Shown here in pieces: positions 1 through 6,945 of a DNA stretch of 8,582 nucleotides. The stretch covers positions 1 to 8,582 of the forward strand of contig CAISKC010000138.1 in the NCBI GenBank assembly GCA_903885895.1, written 5' to 3'. Positions within the stretch are counted from its first letter, which is position 1, and every line of letters starts with the position of its first letter. The DNA comes from an uncultured Legionella sp. (GTDB taxonomy: Bacteria > Pseudomonadota > Gammaproteobacteria > Legionellales > Legionellaceae). The notes below the pieces were generated by a model. The model had not been told where the DNA came from, did not search any database, and saw nothing but the letters and a program-made list of their open reading frames with translations. The translations under genes were made by a program, and so were the position numbers.

Positions 1-120
1 ACCTGACAACCACACCTTAGTATTCGTGACGCGCCTCCTCAGCACGAACGGATCGGAGGAAACATAAATATTTTTTCTAAATCTGTCAATTAACTTTAAA
101 ATTTCGCTACCAGACAGCAT
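1..120 (-). CDS. Possible 5' part of an unidentified gene running off the left edge
   Basis: An ATG at 120 on the minus strand opens a frame that stays open for 40 codons to the window edge. It starts MLSGSEILKLIDRFRKN, and the rest is basic with some hydrophobic residues. I do not recognise the protein. No convincing ribosome binding site precedes the ATG. The frame also stays open upstream into the palindromic repeat as far as a stop near 196, so the gene, if real, may have had its upstream region replaced by the repeat. It could equally be chance: a plus-strand frame ending in TAA at 65-67 is also open to the edge. Confidence is low; sequence to the left would settle it. Confidence 0.2.
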   Translation of the reverse strand, partial: MLSGSEILKLIDRFRKNIYVSSDPFVLRRRVTNTKVWLSG

Positions 121-146
121 GCTCAAATTTTGGATAGATCCCTCAG

Positions 147-290
147 AACGACGTGCCCACCAGTTCGAAGAAATAATTACCCATGAAGCCGAGTTTTAAA
201 CTATTTCTTCGAACTGGGGGGCACGCTGCGCTTTGTCCACTCTACCTTTACATCGATTTTCTATCAAAAAACTATGCGGGGATACCTCAG
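147..290 (+). repeat. Palindromic intergenic repeat, truncated copy (inverted partner of 8371-8514)
   Basis: The 18-nt arm GTGCCCACCAGTTCGAAG (153-170) faces its reverse complement at 207-224, with one mismatch (GGGGGG instead of GGTGGG). A tail follows, reading GCTGCGCTTTGTCCAC and ending GGGGATACCTCAG. By hand alignment the 144 nt match the reverse complement of 8371-8514 at 129 positions (about 90%), with most differences in the hairpin loop. The outer left arm present in the right-hand copy (TGTAGGGTGGACAAAG) is missing here; the sequence changes abruptly before 147. It carries no gene and looks like a non-autonomous mobile or REP/MITE-like repeat. Confidence 0.8.
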
Positions 291-343
291 CCCTCATCTG
301 CCCGGTTGCACAGATGGTGATTTGACCTTTGGGTATCTTACTC
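291..343. other. Short non-coding spacer downstream of the MFS gene
   Basis: This lies between the left repeat and the stop of the first MFS carrier. It holds a 6-bp dyad (CATCTG at 295-300, CAGATG at 311-316) with a 10-nt loop. No T tract follows it in the direction of MFS transcription, so I do not call it a terminator. Transcripts from the MFS pair would run into the palindromic repeat at 147-290, which may stop or stabilise them. Confidence 0.4.
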
Positions 344-1621
344 TCAATGGGAAAGGGCTTTTTTCTTGGTTTGTTTCGTCATATACCAGGCTAAGACAAC
401 AACCATGAGCATGGAAATGGGGAGAATACTCAATCCGATTTGATAGTTATGGGTGGAGTATACATGTAGTTCTTGCTGGGCTGTACTGTTTGCGGACCAG
501 TCTAATAAATGTCCAACCATTGGTTGGAAGAATACGCCGCCGAATGACACGATCATATTGGTCACAGCAAAGATGGTACCGGATAATTGCTGTGTAGGGC
601 TGTATTCTTTGGCCATGATGAAAACAATGATTTCAGAAGAACTGAATAATCCGTAGAAAAATATTGTGGTATTTAATGCCCAATACGATAGATGTTGATC
701 AAATAAAATTAAGCTTATGAACAGCAGCGATCCTATGGCTCCAATCGTTAAAGGTATGATGCGGTTACCACTGGTGTCAGAGATATATCCGGTAAGTGGT
801 GCGCCTACCGCCCAGCCTAAAAAGAGCATGGACATTGTTTTTGCAGCTTCTATTTTACTCAAATGAAAAGCTTGTTCAAGAAATGATTTGCCCCATAATT
901 CACCAAATACGGATAAAGATGTGTATAAACAAGTCCCAATCATGGCAATGATCCATATTTGTTTAGATTTGAGGACTTGCCATACTTGCGCGAAAAATTC
1001 TTGGTACGGCATATGCTGATGTTTGCGCTTGACGGGGGCATCACGGACGATAGCATAAATCACAATGGTGAGGATCAGACCTAATACGACGGTCATATTG
1101 AGTACAGCGTGCAGACCCAAAATATGGGCCAAATGCGTGATCTGAATTTCTCCATACACCAGGCCTAGCATGCCTAATGTGGTCATTAAGCCGGCTACCA
1201 AAGAAAAATAGCGTACTGGCAGCCAATTGGTTGCCGCAGATAAAACACCCACAAAAGCAAATGAAGAGCCAAATCCAACTAGTAAGCGTCCTAAACCAGC
1301 TAAGAGTAAAACATGAGAGCTAAATAAGAGCGAGCCCAGCGTGCAACATAAACAGGCTAGGGACAGCAAATAGCGTGGTCCAAACCGATCCATCAAGATG
1401 CCAACTGGTAATTGCATGGGGGAGTATGCGAAATAATACAATGCAGCGATTTGCCCAAAAGCCGTGGCAGAAAGATTACCGAATGCTGCGCGGAGTTCAT
1501 CTTGTAAAATCCCAGGGATAATCCGCAAAATGAACTCATAACAATAAAACATGGCACCAATGGTACAAATAATACTGCCCAAAAGGTATAAGTTTTGTGG
1601 CTTAGTCGCGTGCTTGGGCAT
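344..1621 (-). CDS. MFS transporter, Pht/Fpt-like (second of tandem pair)
   Basis: This is a 425-residue inner-membrane secondary carrier with about 12 hydrophobic helices and a polar central loop near residues 190-215. The MFS motif A lies between helices 2 and 3 as GILMDRFGPRYLL (about 74-86). The first helix carries YEFILRIIPG (28-37), which resembles the signature of the Pht (Legionella) and Fpt (Francisella) transporters that import amino acids or nucleosides inside host vacuoles. That family placement and the substrate are inference. The closest visible relative is the upstream neighbour: matching blocks include YAY/FAY-PMQLPVG, MDRFGPR and FAFVGVL. The ATG at 1621 lies 20 nt inside the end of the upstream MFS gene, so the two are probably translationally coupled. 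Only a weak GAG (in CCGAGAAACTC) precedes the start. The C-terminus is basic (KQTKKKALSH). Confidence 0.9.
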   Translation of the reverse strand: MPKHATKPQNLYLLGSIICTIGAMFYCYEFILRIIPGILQDELRAAFGNLSATAFGQIAALYYFAYSPMQLPVGILMDRFGPRYLLSLACLCCTLGSLLFSSHVLLLAGLGRLLVGFGSSFAFVGVLSAATNWLPVRYFSLVAGLMTTLGMLGLVYGEIQITHLAHILGLHAVLNMTVVLGLILTIVIYAIVRDAPVKRKHQHMPYQEFFAQVWQVLKSKQIWIIAMIGTCLYTSLSVFGELWGKSFLEQAFHLSKIEAAKTMSMLFLGWAVGAPLTGYISDTSGNRIIPLTIGAIGSLLFISLILFDQHLSYWALNTTIFFYGLFSSSEIIVFIMAKEYSPTQQLSGTIFAVTNMIVSFGGVFFQPMVGHLLDWSANSTAQQELHVYSTHNYQIGLSILPISMLMVVVLAWYMTKQTKKKALSH

Positions 1622-2891
1622 GAGTTTCTCGGATGAAAAAAGTTAAAATTGCTGCGGCAATGATACCTATAGGAATAATCGACATAGCCAGCCGGTAATC
1701 TTCTGGACCGTATTGCGTAACATGATGCATCGGGATGGTCGTTAGAATTTTTTCACTAGAGTGTTGCAACCATACACTCCAATCCAACAATCGTCCGATA
1801 AGGGGTTGAAGAAGCATAGCGCCCAACATAACCAGCATATTCGTCGCTGCAATAGCCGTCCCAGCGGCTTCATTAGGGGCTAATTCACGTCCCACAGCAA
1901 ACACAATGGTTTGAGCGCTATAGAAAAGTCCCAAAACAAAAATTAATATGTAAATGTTGGTGTGTGAAAGATTGGGATAGTAGAGAACCAGCATCATCAT
2001 GATGGCAGCTCCGATTGCTCCAACGACCATGGGTTTTTTGCGGCATTTTAAACGATCCGAAATATAACCCATGCTGGGTGCACCCACCATAAATCCGAAA
2101 AATAACAAAGAATTAGCGAGCCCAGCTTGTGTATCGGTCATAGCATGCGCATGCGATAAATAAGGGATGCCCCACAATTCTGCGAAAACAGTGGTGGGAA
2201 GATAGACTAAGCAGCCAAACAACCCATTTAACCAAATTTGTTTATCACGCAGAATGATATTCAAATCAATCAAATTACGCTTAAACGAATTAATCGTGCC
2301 GCCACTCTTCAAATCGCGTCGGTGATCATGAATACCGAACCACAAGACAAACATTAAGAAGATTCCAAATATCGCGGTGTACGTATCTGTGTTTTGCCAA
2401 CCAACATGATTGACAACGATGGAGATCATATTGTCGCCTAGCATGGCACCAATGGTTCCCAATGCGGAAGTTAAACCTGCGACCAGCGCTAAGCGATCTT
2501 CCGGTAACCAGATGGTTGCCAGTTTTAAGACGCCGACAAATGCAAAAGCTGAGCCGGCACCTACCAGAAAACGTCCTATGATGGCAATGTGATAGTCATT
2601 GGTTTGACAGAATAATAGTGTCCCAACAACGCAGATGAAACAAGCGAATGTTAGTAGGCGGCGTGGGCCAAAGCGATCCATGAGTACGCCAACAGGTAAT
2701 TGCATGGGAACATAAGCGTAATAGTAGACGGAAGACATTAAACCAAACCCGGTAGCGGATAAAGAAAAATGGTTACGTAGCGCAGCTTCCATAGCACTAG
2801 GTGAAATCCGTAATAAATACTCATAAGAGTAAAAAACGGCGCCTAAAAGACAGACTAACCAAGCAGTCAATGTTAATGGTGACTTAGACAA
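1602..2891 (-). CDS. MFS transporter, Pht/Fpt-like (first of tandem pair), TTG start
   Basis: This is a 429-residue 12-helix MFS carrier. Helix 1 spans about residues 8-26 and includes YSYEYLLRISPSAM (21-34); motif A is GVLMDRFGPRRLL (about 68-80). GRFLVGAGSAFAFVGVL follows in helix 4. The start codon is TTG at 2891, supported by a perfect AAGGAG (plus-strand 2898-2903) six bases upstream; no in-frame ATG fits as well. It is paralogous to the downstream carrier at 344-1621 and overlaps it by 20 nt. It sits 90 nt downstream of the malic enzyme stop and could be read from that gene or from a weak promoter in the gap. Import of an amino acid or small organic acid is the likely role, by analogy with Legionella Pht proteins; the substrate cannot be read from the sequence. 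Confidence 0.9.
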   Translation of the reverse strand: MSKSPLTLTAWLVCLLGAVFYSYEYLLRISPSAMEAALRNHFSLSATGFGLMSSVYYYAYVPMQLPVGVLMDRFGPRRLLTFACFICVVGTLLFCQTNDYHIAIIGRFLVGAGSAFAFVGVLKLATIWLPEDRLALVAGLTSALGTIGAMLGDNMISIVVNHVGWQNTDTYTAIFGIFLMFVLWFGIHDHRRDLKSGGTINSFKRNLIDLNIILRDKQIWLNGLFGCLVYLPTTVFAELWGIPYLSHAHAMTDTQAGLANSLLFFGFMVGAPSMGYISDRLKCRKKPMVVGAIGAAIMMMLVLYYPNLSHTNIYILIFVLGLFYSAQTIVFAVGRELAPNEAAGTAIAATNMLVMLGAMLLQPLIGRLLDWSVWLQHSSEKILTTIPMHHVTQYGPEDYRLAMSIIPIGIIAAAILTFFIRETHAQARD

Positions 2892-2897
2892 AGTACG

Positions 2898-2903
2898 CTC
2901 CTT
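2898..2903 (-). promoter_or_regulatory. Ribosome binding site that fixes a TTG start
   Basis: AAGGAG on the minus strand sits 6 nt before the TTG at 2889-2891. It is the strongest Shine-Dalgarno in the window and is the reason for accepting the non-ATG start of the first MFS gene. Confidence 0.75.
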
Positions 2904-2921
2904 AATTTTGATGCATAGATC

Positions 2922-2951
2922 ATCATACCTTAAAATACTCGGTATAAATAA
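2922..2951 (-). promoter_or_regulatory. Possible promoter for the MFS pair
   Basis: On the minus strand there is a good -10 (TATGAT, plus-strand 2922-2927). Eighteen bases upstream is only a poor -35 (TTATTT, 2946-2951). A small dyad, ACCATCGTGGT (2951-2961), abuts it upstream and could be an operator or the remains of a terminator for the malic enzyme gene. Weak evidence. Confidence 0.3.
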
Positions 2952-2981
2952 CCATCGTGGTGAAAATAAAAATGCGCGTAA

Positions 2982-4241
2982 CTAAATATTGTCTGTTACA
3001 GTATTCTGGCGCTCATTGATACGATTGACACCCGTTGCAATAGCGGCCTTCGCTACGCTTGCTGGCACTCGCTCTAATAGCCTTGGATCGATGGGTTTGG
3101 GCAATATATAATTGGGTCCAAACGTCCAGTCAGTGACTTGAGGATAATTATCTTTTACTTCTTGGGGAGCAGGCTCATGCACCAGTTGGCGTATGGCTTC
3201 AACTGCTGCAATTTGCATAGCTTCATTGATACAGCTCGCACGTACATCCAATGCTCCTCTAAAAATATAGGGGAAGCAAAGAACATTATTTACTTGGTTG
3301 GGGAAATCAGAGCGTCCGGTCGCGATGATCAGATCTTGCCGAACTTGTAATGCCAAATGCGGAAGAATTTCAGGAGTTGGATTCGACAACGCAAATACAA
3401 TAGGGCGAGGTGCCATGAGTTTGAGGAGCGATGCATCCAACAGATTGGGTTTCGCAACACCAATAAACACATCAGCGCCTTCCATCGCGTCTTCCAGGGT
3501 CCGTTTATCAGTTTGTCGCGCAAATGCAAATTTATAAGGATTTAGATTGGCGCGTCCAGTATGAATGACGCCTTCAGTATCTAATAAGAGCATTTTTTCT
3601 TTATCAGCGCCCAATGCAACCAATAATCGCATCGACGCAATCCCAGCAGCACCCGCACCAACGCAAACGATTTGGATGTCTTGTAAATTCTTTTTTTGCA
3701 GTTCTAAGGCGTTTAATAAGCCAGCAGCAACGACGATGGCGGTGCCGTGTTGGTCATCGTGAAATACGGGAATATCTAATTGTTCAATCAATGCTTGTTC
3801 TATTTCAAAGCATTCTGGCGCTTTGATGTCTTCAAGATTGATGCCACCAAATGTAGGTGAAATATTTTTGGCTGTCATGATGAAGTCTTGTGGATCATTA
3901 GCGTTGATCTCAATATCAAAGACATCAATACCGGCAAAGCGTTTGAACAATACCGCTTTTCCTTCCATCACAGGTTTGGACGCCAAAGCCCCGGTGTTAC
4001 CTAGGCCTAGTACTGCTGTGCCATTCGTCATAACCGCAATCAAATTGCCTTTGGCTGTATAACGATAAGCATCTTCTGGATTTTTTGCGATCTCTAAGAC
4101 GGGTTCTGCCACACCAGGCGTGTAGGCCAAAGACAAATCATCCTGGGAATTTGTTGACTTGGTAACGTAAACACCTAATTTCCCAGGTGTTGGGAATTCG
4201 TGGTAGTGCAAAGCGCGTTGTTTCAACAGAGTATCGTTCAT
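2982..4241 (-). CDS. maeB: Malic enzyme, short form (oxaloacetate-decarboxylating malate dehydrogenase)
   Basis: It oxidatively decarboxylates malate to pyruvate with NAD(P)+ in the cytoplasm. Numbering is from the ATG at 4241 (419 residues). Visible motifs are SLAYTPGVAEP with the catalytic tyrosine near residue 40, GKAVLFK with the probable catalytic lysine near 95, LEDIKAPECFEIE (metal-binding Glu-Asp about 137-138), IPVFHDDQHGTA (metal-ligand Asp near 163), the Rossmann loop GAGAAGIA (about 195-202) and ALSNPTPE. The length fits the single-domain bacterial type; the phosphotransacetylase-like extension of E. coli MaeB is absent, so the symbol is by subfamily only. NAD versus NADP preference is not decidable here. 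The frame is open to a TTG at 4280, but the ATG at 4241 has AGGA at a good distance and matches the family N-terminus. It lies between rpmE and the MFS pair, all on the same strand. Confidence 0.93.
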   Translation of the reverse strand: MNDTLLKQRALHYHEFPTPGKLGVYVTKSTNSQDDLSLAYTPGVAEPVLEIAKNPEDAYRYTAKGNLIAVMTNGTAVLGLGNTGALASKPVMEGKAVLFKRFAGIDVFDIEINANDPQDFIMTAKNISPTFGGINLEDIKAPECFEIEQALIEQLDIPVFHDDQHGTAIVVAAGLLNALELQKKNLQDIQIVCVGAGAAGIASMRLLVALGADKEKMLLLDTEGVIHTGRANLNPYKFAFARQTDKRTLEDAMEGADVFIGVAKPNLLDASLLKLMAPRPIVFALSNPTPEILPHLALQVRQDLIIATGRSDFPNQVNNVLCFPYIFRGALDVRASCINEAMQIAAVEAIRQLVHEPAPQEVKDNYPQVTDWTFGPNYILPKPIDPRLLERVPASVAKAAIATGVNRINERQNTVTDNI

Positions 4242-4278
4242 GGCATGACATCCTAGAGCAGGTAAATCAATAAATAAC

Positions 4279-4326
4279 AAAGCAACCAGTTTTAGAGTTT
4301 AAAAATAAGCACTGTATGGTTGCTTT
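4279..4326 (-). terminator. Inverted repeat between rpmE and malic enzyme (terminator or leader structure)
   Basis: AAAGCAACCA (4279-4288) and its perfect complement TGGTTGCTTT (4317-4326) flank a 28-nt AT-rich loop. Read on the minus strand, the second arm runs into a T-rich stretch (TTTGTTATTTATT). It could end the rpmE transcript or attenuate read-through into the malic enzyme gene. The loop is long, so the call is tentative. Confidence 0.35.
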
Positions 4327-4352
4327 CTCACCGTTTACACAAAAATGGATGA

Positions 4353-4589
4353 TTATTCAGCATCCTCTTCCGGGTTTGCTTTAACAAAACGATTATTAAA
4401 ACGTTTATTAAATCGTTGAACACGTCCACCAGTGTCAACAATTTTTTGATTCCCTGTATAAAAAGGATGACATTCAGAACAGACTTCAATGGTTAAATCT
4501 GAAGACAAAGTAGAGCGTGTTTTAAAAGTATGGCCACAACTACAAGTAACGTTGATGACAATATACTCAGGATGAATTTCAGCTTTCAT
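4353..4589 (-). CDS. rpmE: 50S ribosomal protein bL31
   Basis: This 78-residue protein of the large ribosomal subunit takes part in an intersubunit bridge. The start MKAEIHPEY, the block PFYTGNQK and the GGRVQRFNKRF segment are typical of bL31. It is the zinc-binding (C+) form: Cys16 and Cys18 (CSC) plus Cys37 and Cys40 (CSEC) are all present. The C-terminal tail is acidic (NPEEDAE). The ATG at 4589 is preceded by a weak GAGAG. A promoter and a short leader with a hairpin lie upstream (4590-4676). In E. coli bL31 represses its own mRNA translation, so the leader hairpin may matter; that is inference. The zinc-dependent form suggests zinc-responsive expression of an alternative L31 elsewhere, which this window does not show. 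Confidence 0.97.
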   Translation of the reverse strand: MKAEIHPEYIVINVTCSCGHTFKTRSTLSSDLTIEVCSECHPFYTGNQKIVDTGGRVQRFNKRFNNRFVKANPEEDAE

Positions 4590-4616
4590 AATCTAACTCT
4601 CAATCAATGTAACGTA

Positions 4617-4630
4617 GGTTGGGTCCAACC
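4617..4630 (-). promoter_or_regulatory. Hairpin in the rpmE leader
   Basis: GGTTGGGTCCAACC forms a perfect 5-bp stem with a 4-nt loop in the predicted untranslated leader, 27 nt before the rpmE ATG. It could be an autoregulatory element for bL31. Alternatively it may be a remnant of a dispersed repeat, since GTAGGTTGGGT-like palindromes resemble the GTAGGGTGGAC ends of the repeats at the window edges. Confidence 0.35.
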
Positions 4631-4647
4631 CACTAAAATAACGTCAG

Positions 4648-4676
4648 AAGATAACAAAAAATAGAGTAGAGATCAA
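4648..4676 (-). promoter_or_regulatory. rpmE: Probable sigma-70 promoter of rpmE
   Basis: On the minus strand, TTGATC (plus-strand 4671-4676) and TATCTT (4648-4653) are separated by exactly 17 bases. Each box matches consensus at four of six positions. The predicted transcript would start near 4641, giving a leader of about 50 nt that includes the hairpin at 4617-4630. Confidence 0.5.
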
Positions 4677-4693
4677 GTGATTCAACTAGTGGT

Positions 4694-4758
4694 TGTTGAC
4701 ATTGTGGGGGCGCGAGTCAAAAATTGAGCTAATTTGACCGTGCTACCCATTGTCAACA
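4694..4758. repeat. Nested imperfect palindrome downstream of the wrbA-xthA operon
   Basis: Outer arms TGTTGACATTGTGGG (4694-4708) and CCCATTGTCAACA (4746-4758), and inner arms GTCAAA (4716-4721) and TTTGAC (4733-4738), share one centre near 4727. It begins 4 nt past the stop of the second nuclease gene. It lacks a T tract on the minus strand, so it is either a processing or stabilising stem for the operon's 3' end or a decayed palindromic repeat. Confidence 0.5.
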
Positions 4759-4762
4759 GACC

Positions 4763-5542
4763 CTAAGGAATACGTAAAGTTGACCAGACTGGGGCATGGT
4801 CTGATGGGCGTTCGGATTTGCGCGGGGTTTTATCAATGCCTGCATCTTGGCAATGAGCCTGTATGGCATTGCTTAATAGAATGAGATCAATTCGCATGCC
4901 GCGATTGCGTCGAAAGCTCGCTGCACGATAATCCCACCAAGAGTAAGTTGCTAAATCGGGATATATGACGCGAAAGCTGTCTTGTAATCCTAAGTTTTGG
5001 ATACGTGTCAAAGCCGCGCGCTCTGCTGGGCTGCATAGGACACAATCTACCCATTCTTGCGGATCATGGACATCTAAATCTTGTGGTGCAATATTAAAAT
5101 CTCCGACGACTGCTAAATGGGGGTAGCGCTTGAGTTCATTTGTGATGAAATGGGTGACTTGTTCTAACCAGGATAATTTATAGATGTATTTATCTGATGT
5201 CAGATCGCTGCCATTGGGTACATATAAATTGATGATTCGAATACCTTGTACCGTAGCTGCGATAATTCTGCGCTCCAAGACGTTGTCAGCTTCTATAAAA
5301 ATATCGGTCAGAGGGTGACGTGAAATGAGCGCAACACCGTTGTAGGTTTTTTGGCCAGAAAAAGCAATGTGCAAACCTAAATCTCTAAAGGCTTGTTGGG
5401 GAAATTTGTCATCGGTCACTTTGGTCTCTTGCACTGCCAAGACATCAATCTCGTTTTCAGTAAACCATTGCAATACCTGCGGTGCACGCACCGTTAACGA
5501 ATTGACATTCCAGCTAGCAAGCTTTAGGGTCTGAGTTGTCAT
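4763..5542 (-). CDS. xthA: Exonuclease III / AP endonuclease family protein (second paralogue)
   Basis: This is a 259-residue member of the endonuclease/exonuclease/phosphatase (DNase I-like) fold. The active-site set is complete: Asn12 in SWNVNS, Glu39 in VQETK, Tyr107 in YVPNG, Asp148 and Asn150 in GDFNIAP, Asp219 in MRIDL, and Asp248-His249 in SDHAP. It should cut abasic sites 5' to the lesion and/or remove 3' blocking groups in base-excision repair. Motifs such as QDLDVHDP and SWWDYRAASFRRNRGMRIDL place it in the subfamily common in alpha- and gammaproteobacteria, different from its upstream neighbour. The chosen ATG at 5542 overlaps that neighbour's TGA as ATGA and gives the family N-terminus. 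The frame extends to 5785, but that part merely shadows the upstream gene. It is the last gene of the operon. Confidence 0.93.
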   Translation of the reverse strand: MTTQTLKLASWNVNSLTVRAPQVLQWFTENEIDVLAVQETKVTDDKFPQQAFRDLGLHIAFSGQKTYNGVALISRHPLTDIFIEADNVLERRIIAATVQGIRIINLYVPNGSDLTSDKYIYKLSWLEQVTHFITNELKRYPHLAVVGDFNIAPQDLDVHDPQEWVDCVLCSPAERAALTRIQNLGLQDSFRVIYPDLATYSWWDYRAASFRRNRGMRIDLILLSNAIQAHCQDAGIDKTPRKSERPSDHAPVWSTLRIP

Positions 5543-6315
5543 AAGGTCACCGCATAGTTCATGATCAAAGGTGCATGGTCCGAAAATGGTTGACCACGGT
5601 AAATGCTGACGCTTTGTAGCAGCGGCACCAAGCCTGGGGTAACAACCTGATAATCTATGCGCCAGCCAACATTTTTTTCCCAGGAACGTTGTCGCAGAGA
5701 CCACCAGGTGTATTGATCGGGCTCTTGATTCAACACGCGGAACGCATCTACTAAGCCCACATTGCCAAATACCTGATCCAACCAAGCTCGCTCTTCAGGG
5801 AGAAAGCCAGAGTTTTTTTGATTGCCGCGCCAGTTTTTAAGATCAATATTGTGATGCGCAATATTATAATCACCACAGATGATCAACTCTTTTCCACTTG
5901 CTTTGAGGGCATGCAATTGTTGCATAAAGCTATCTAAAACCTGATATTTGACGATTTGGCGCTCTGGGGAACTACTGCCGGATGGTAGATAGAGCGATAT
6001 GACCGACAAGTTCGCATAATCAAATTGTAGATAGCGGCCCTCGGTGTCGCAAAAAGTGCATCCGAAGCCTTTTTGGGTGACGAGAGGTGGTTTACGTGCA
6101 TAGATGGCGACGCCACTATAGCCTTTTTTTTCTGCATCAAAGTAATCACAATGGTAACCCTGAGGAAAAAACTCGGGACTAGGTAGCAATTGTTCACGTT
6201 GCGCTTTGGTTTCTTGGATACATACGATATCGGGTTGTTCTTGCTCGAGCCAGGCATAAAAACCTTTGCGTGCTGCAGCTCGGATTCCATTGGCGTTGAA
6301 GCTGATCACTTTCAT
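5539..6315 (-). CDS. xthA: Exodeoxyribonuclease III (XthA)
   Basis: This 258-residue DNA-repair nuclease has AP endonuclease, 3'-phosphodiesterase and 3'-5' exonuclease activity expected for its family. Catalytic residues sit almost exactly where E. coli XthA has them: Asn7 (FNANG), Glu35 (IQETK), Tyr109 (LYLPSG), Asp149 and Asn151 (GDYNIAH), Asp221 (WRIDY) and Asp246-His247 (SDHAP). The block IDLKNWRGNQKNSGFLPEERAW (157-178) is characteristic of the betaproteobacterial/Legionella-type branch and differs clearly from the downstream paralogue. It overlaps wrbA upstream by ATGA (6312-6315) and the second nuclease downstream by ATGA (5539-5542), so all three are probably translated in a coupled way from one mRNA. 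No residue of the active site is missing. Confidence 0.95.
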   Translation of the reverse strand: MKVISFNANGIRAAARKGFYAWLEQEQPDIVCIQETKAQREQLLPSPEFFPQGYHCDYFDAEKKGYSGVAIYARKPPLVTQKGFGCTFCDTEGRYLQFDYANLSVISLYLPSGSSSPERQIVKYQVLDSFMQQLHALKASGKELIICGDYNIAHHNIDLKNWRGNQKNSGFLPEERAWLDQVFGNVGLVDAFRVLNQEPDQYTWWSLRQRSWEKNVGWRIDYQVVTPGLVPLLQSVSIYRGQPFSDHAPLIMNYAVTL

Positions 6316-6917
6316 GCTGATTCTCTCAATTTCAAAGCAGCTTTCGCCAAGCGCTCTCCCATTTTTTTGGCTAACACGATCTCATCTGAGCTTAGTTCTC
6401 CAGCTGGGCGATCTGCTGCAACATGCGTTGGTCCATAGGGCGTTCCGCCTGACACAGTATGAGTCAGTTCGGCCTCGGTATAAGGTAGCCCCATGAGGAG
6501 CATGCCATGATGAAATAATGGCATCATCATACTGACTAAGGTTGTTTCTTGACCGCCATGCATACTCGTAGAAGAAGAAAAGACACAAGCGGGCTTGTTG
6601 ACGAGATCACCTGATAACCATAATCCAGACGTCCCATCAAGAAAGTATTTCATCGGAGCTGCCATGGCGCCAAACCGGGTAGGGCTGCCCAATGCAAGTC
6701 CTGAGCACTGACGTAAATCATCAAGGCTGGCATACACGGCACCAGATTCAGGGATAACTGGGTCACTGGCTTCACAAGTTGGTGATACGGGGGGGACGGT
6801 TCGAATACGCGCTTCTATGCCTGGTACAAAGGCAATACCACGAGCGATGTATTGGGCTAATTGTGCGACGGAGCCTGTTTTAGAATAATAGAGCACCAAA
6901 ATATAGGGCAAAGACAT
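6312..6917 (-). CDS. wrbA: NAD(P)H:quinone oxidoreductase, WrbA-type flavoprotein
   Basis: This is a 201-residue flavodoxin-like FMN protein that reduces quinones by two electrons and so avoids semiquinone radicals. The FMN phosphate loop is YYSKTGSV (10-17); GSPTRFGAM (77-85), GLW (98-100), SSSTSMHGGQETT (114-126), HHG (136-138) and GGTPYGPTHVA (157-167) are the family blocks and match E. coli WrbA (198 aa) along the whole length. The ATG at 6917 follows AGGAG by 10 nt. It is the first gene of a three-gene operon with two XthA-family nucleases, linked by 4-nt overlaps, and is transcribed away from the Fe-S carrier gene at 7131. The association with repair nucleases suggests an oxidative-stress unit, which is inference. 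Confidence 0.93.
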   Translation of the reverse strand: MSLPYILVLYYSKTGSVAQLAQYIARGIAFVPGIEARIRTVPPVSPTCEASDPVIPESGAVYASLDDLRQCSGLALGSPTRFGAMAAPMKYFLDGTSGLWLSGDLVNKPACVFSSSTSMHGGQETTLVSMMMPLFHHGMLLMGLPYTEAELTHTVSGGTPYGPTHVAADRPAGELSSDEIVLAKKMGERLAKAALKLRESA

Positions 6918-6945
6918 ACGTTGCAGTCTCCTAGTAAAAAAAAGC

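Noticed and set aside
295..316. CATCTG/CAGATG hairpin as terminator of the MFS pair
   Set aside because: The stem has only six pairs and there is no T tract on the minus-strand side.
3138..3826. Several plus-strand open frames of 60-80 codons over malic enzyme
   Set aside because: They are antisense shadows of a well-conserved gene and show no recognisable motifs or start signals.
4242..4280. A 13-residue TTG-initiated extension of malic enzyme
   Set aside because: The ATG at 4241 has a better-placed AGGA, and the extra residues have no counterpart in the family.
5543..5785. An 81-codon N-terminal extension of the second XthA-family gene
   Set aside because: It lies wholly inside the first xthA in another frame, has no family similarity, and the ATG at 5542 gives the standard N-terminus with an ATGA overlap.
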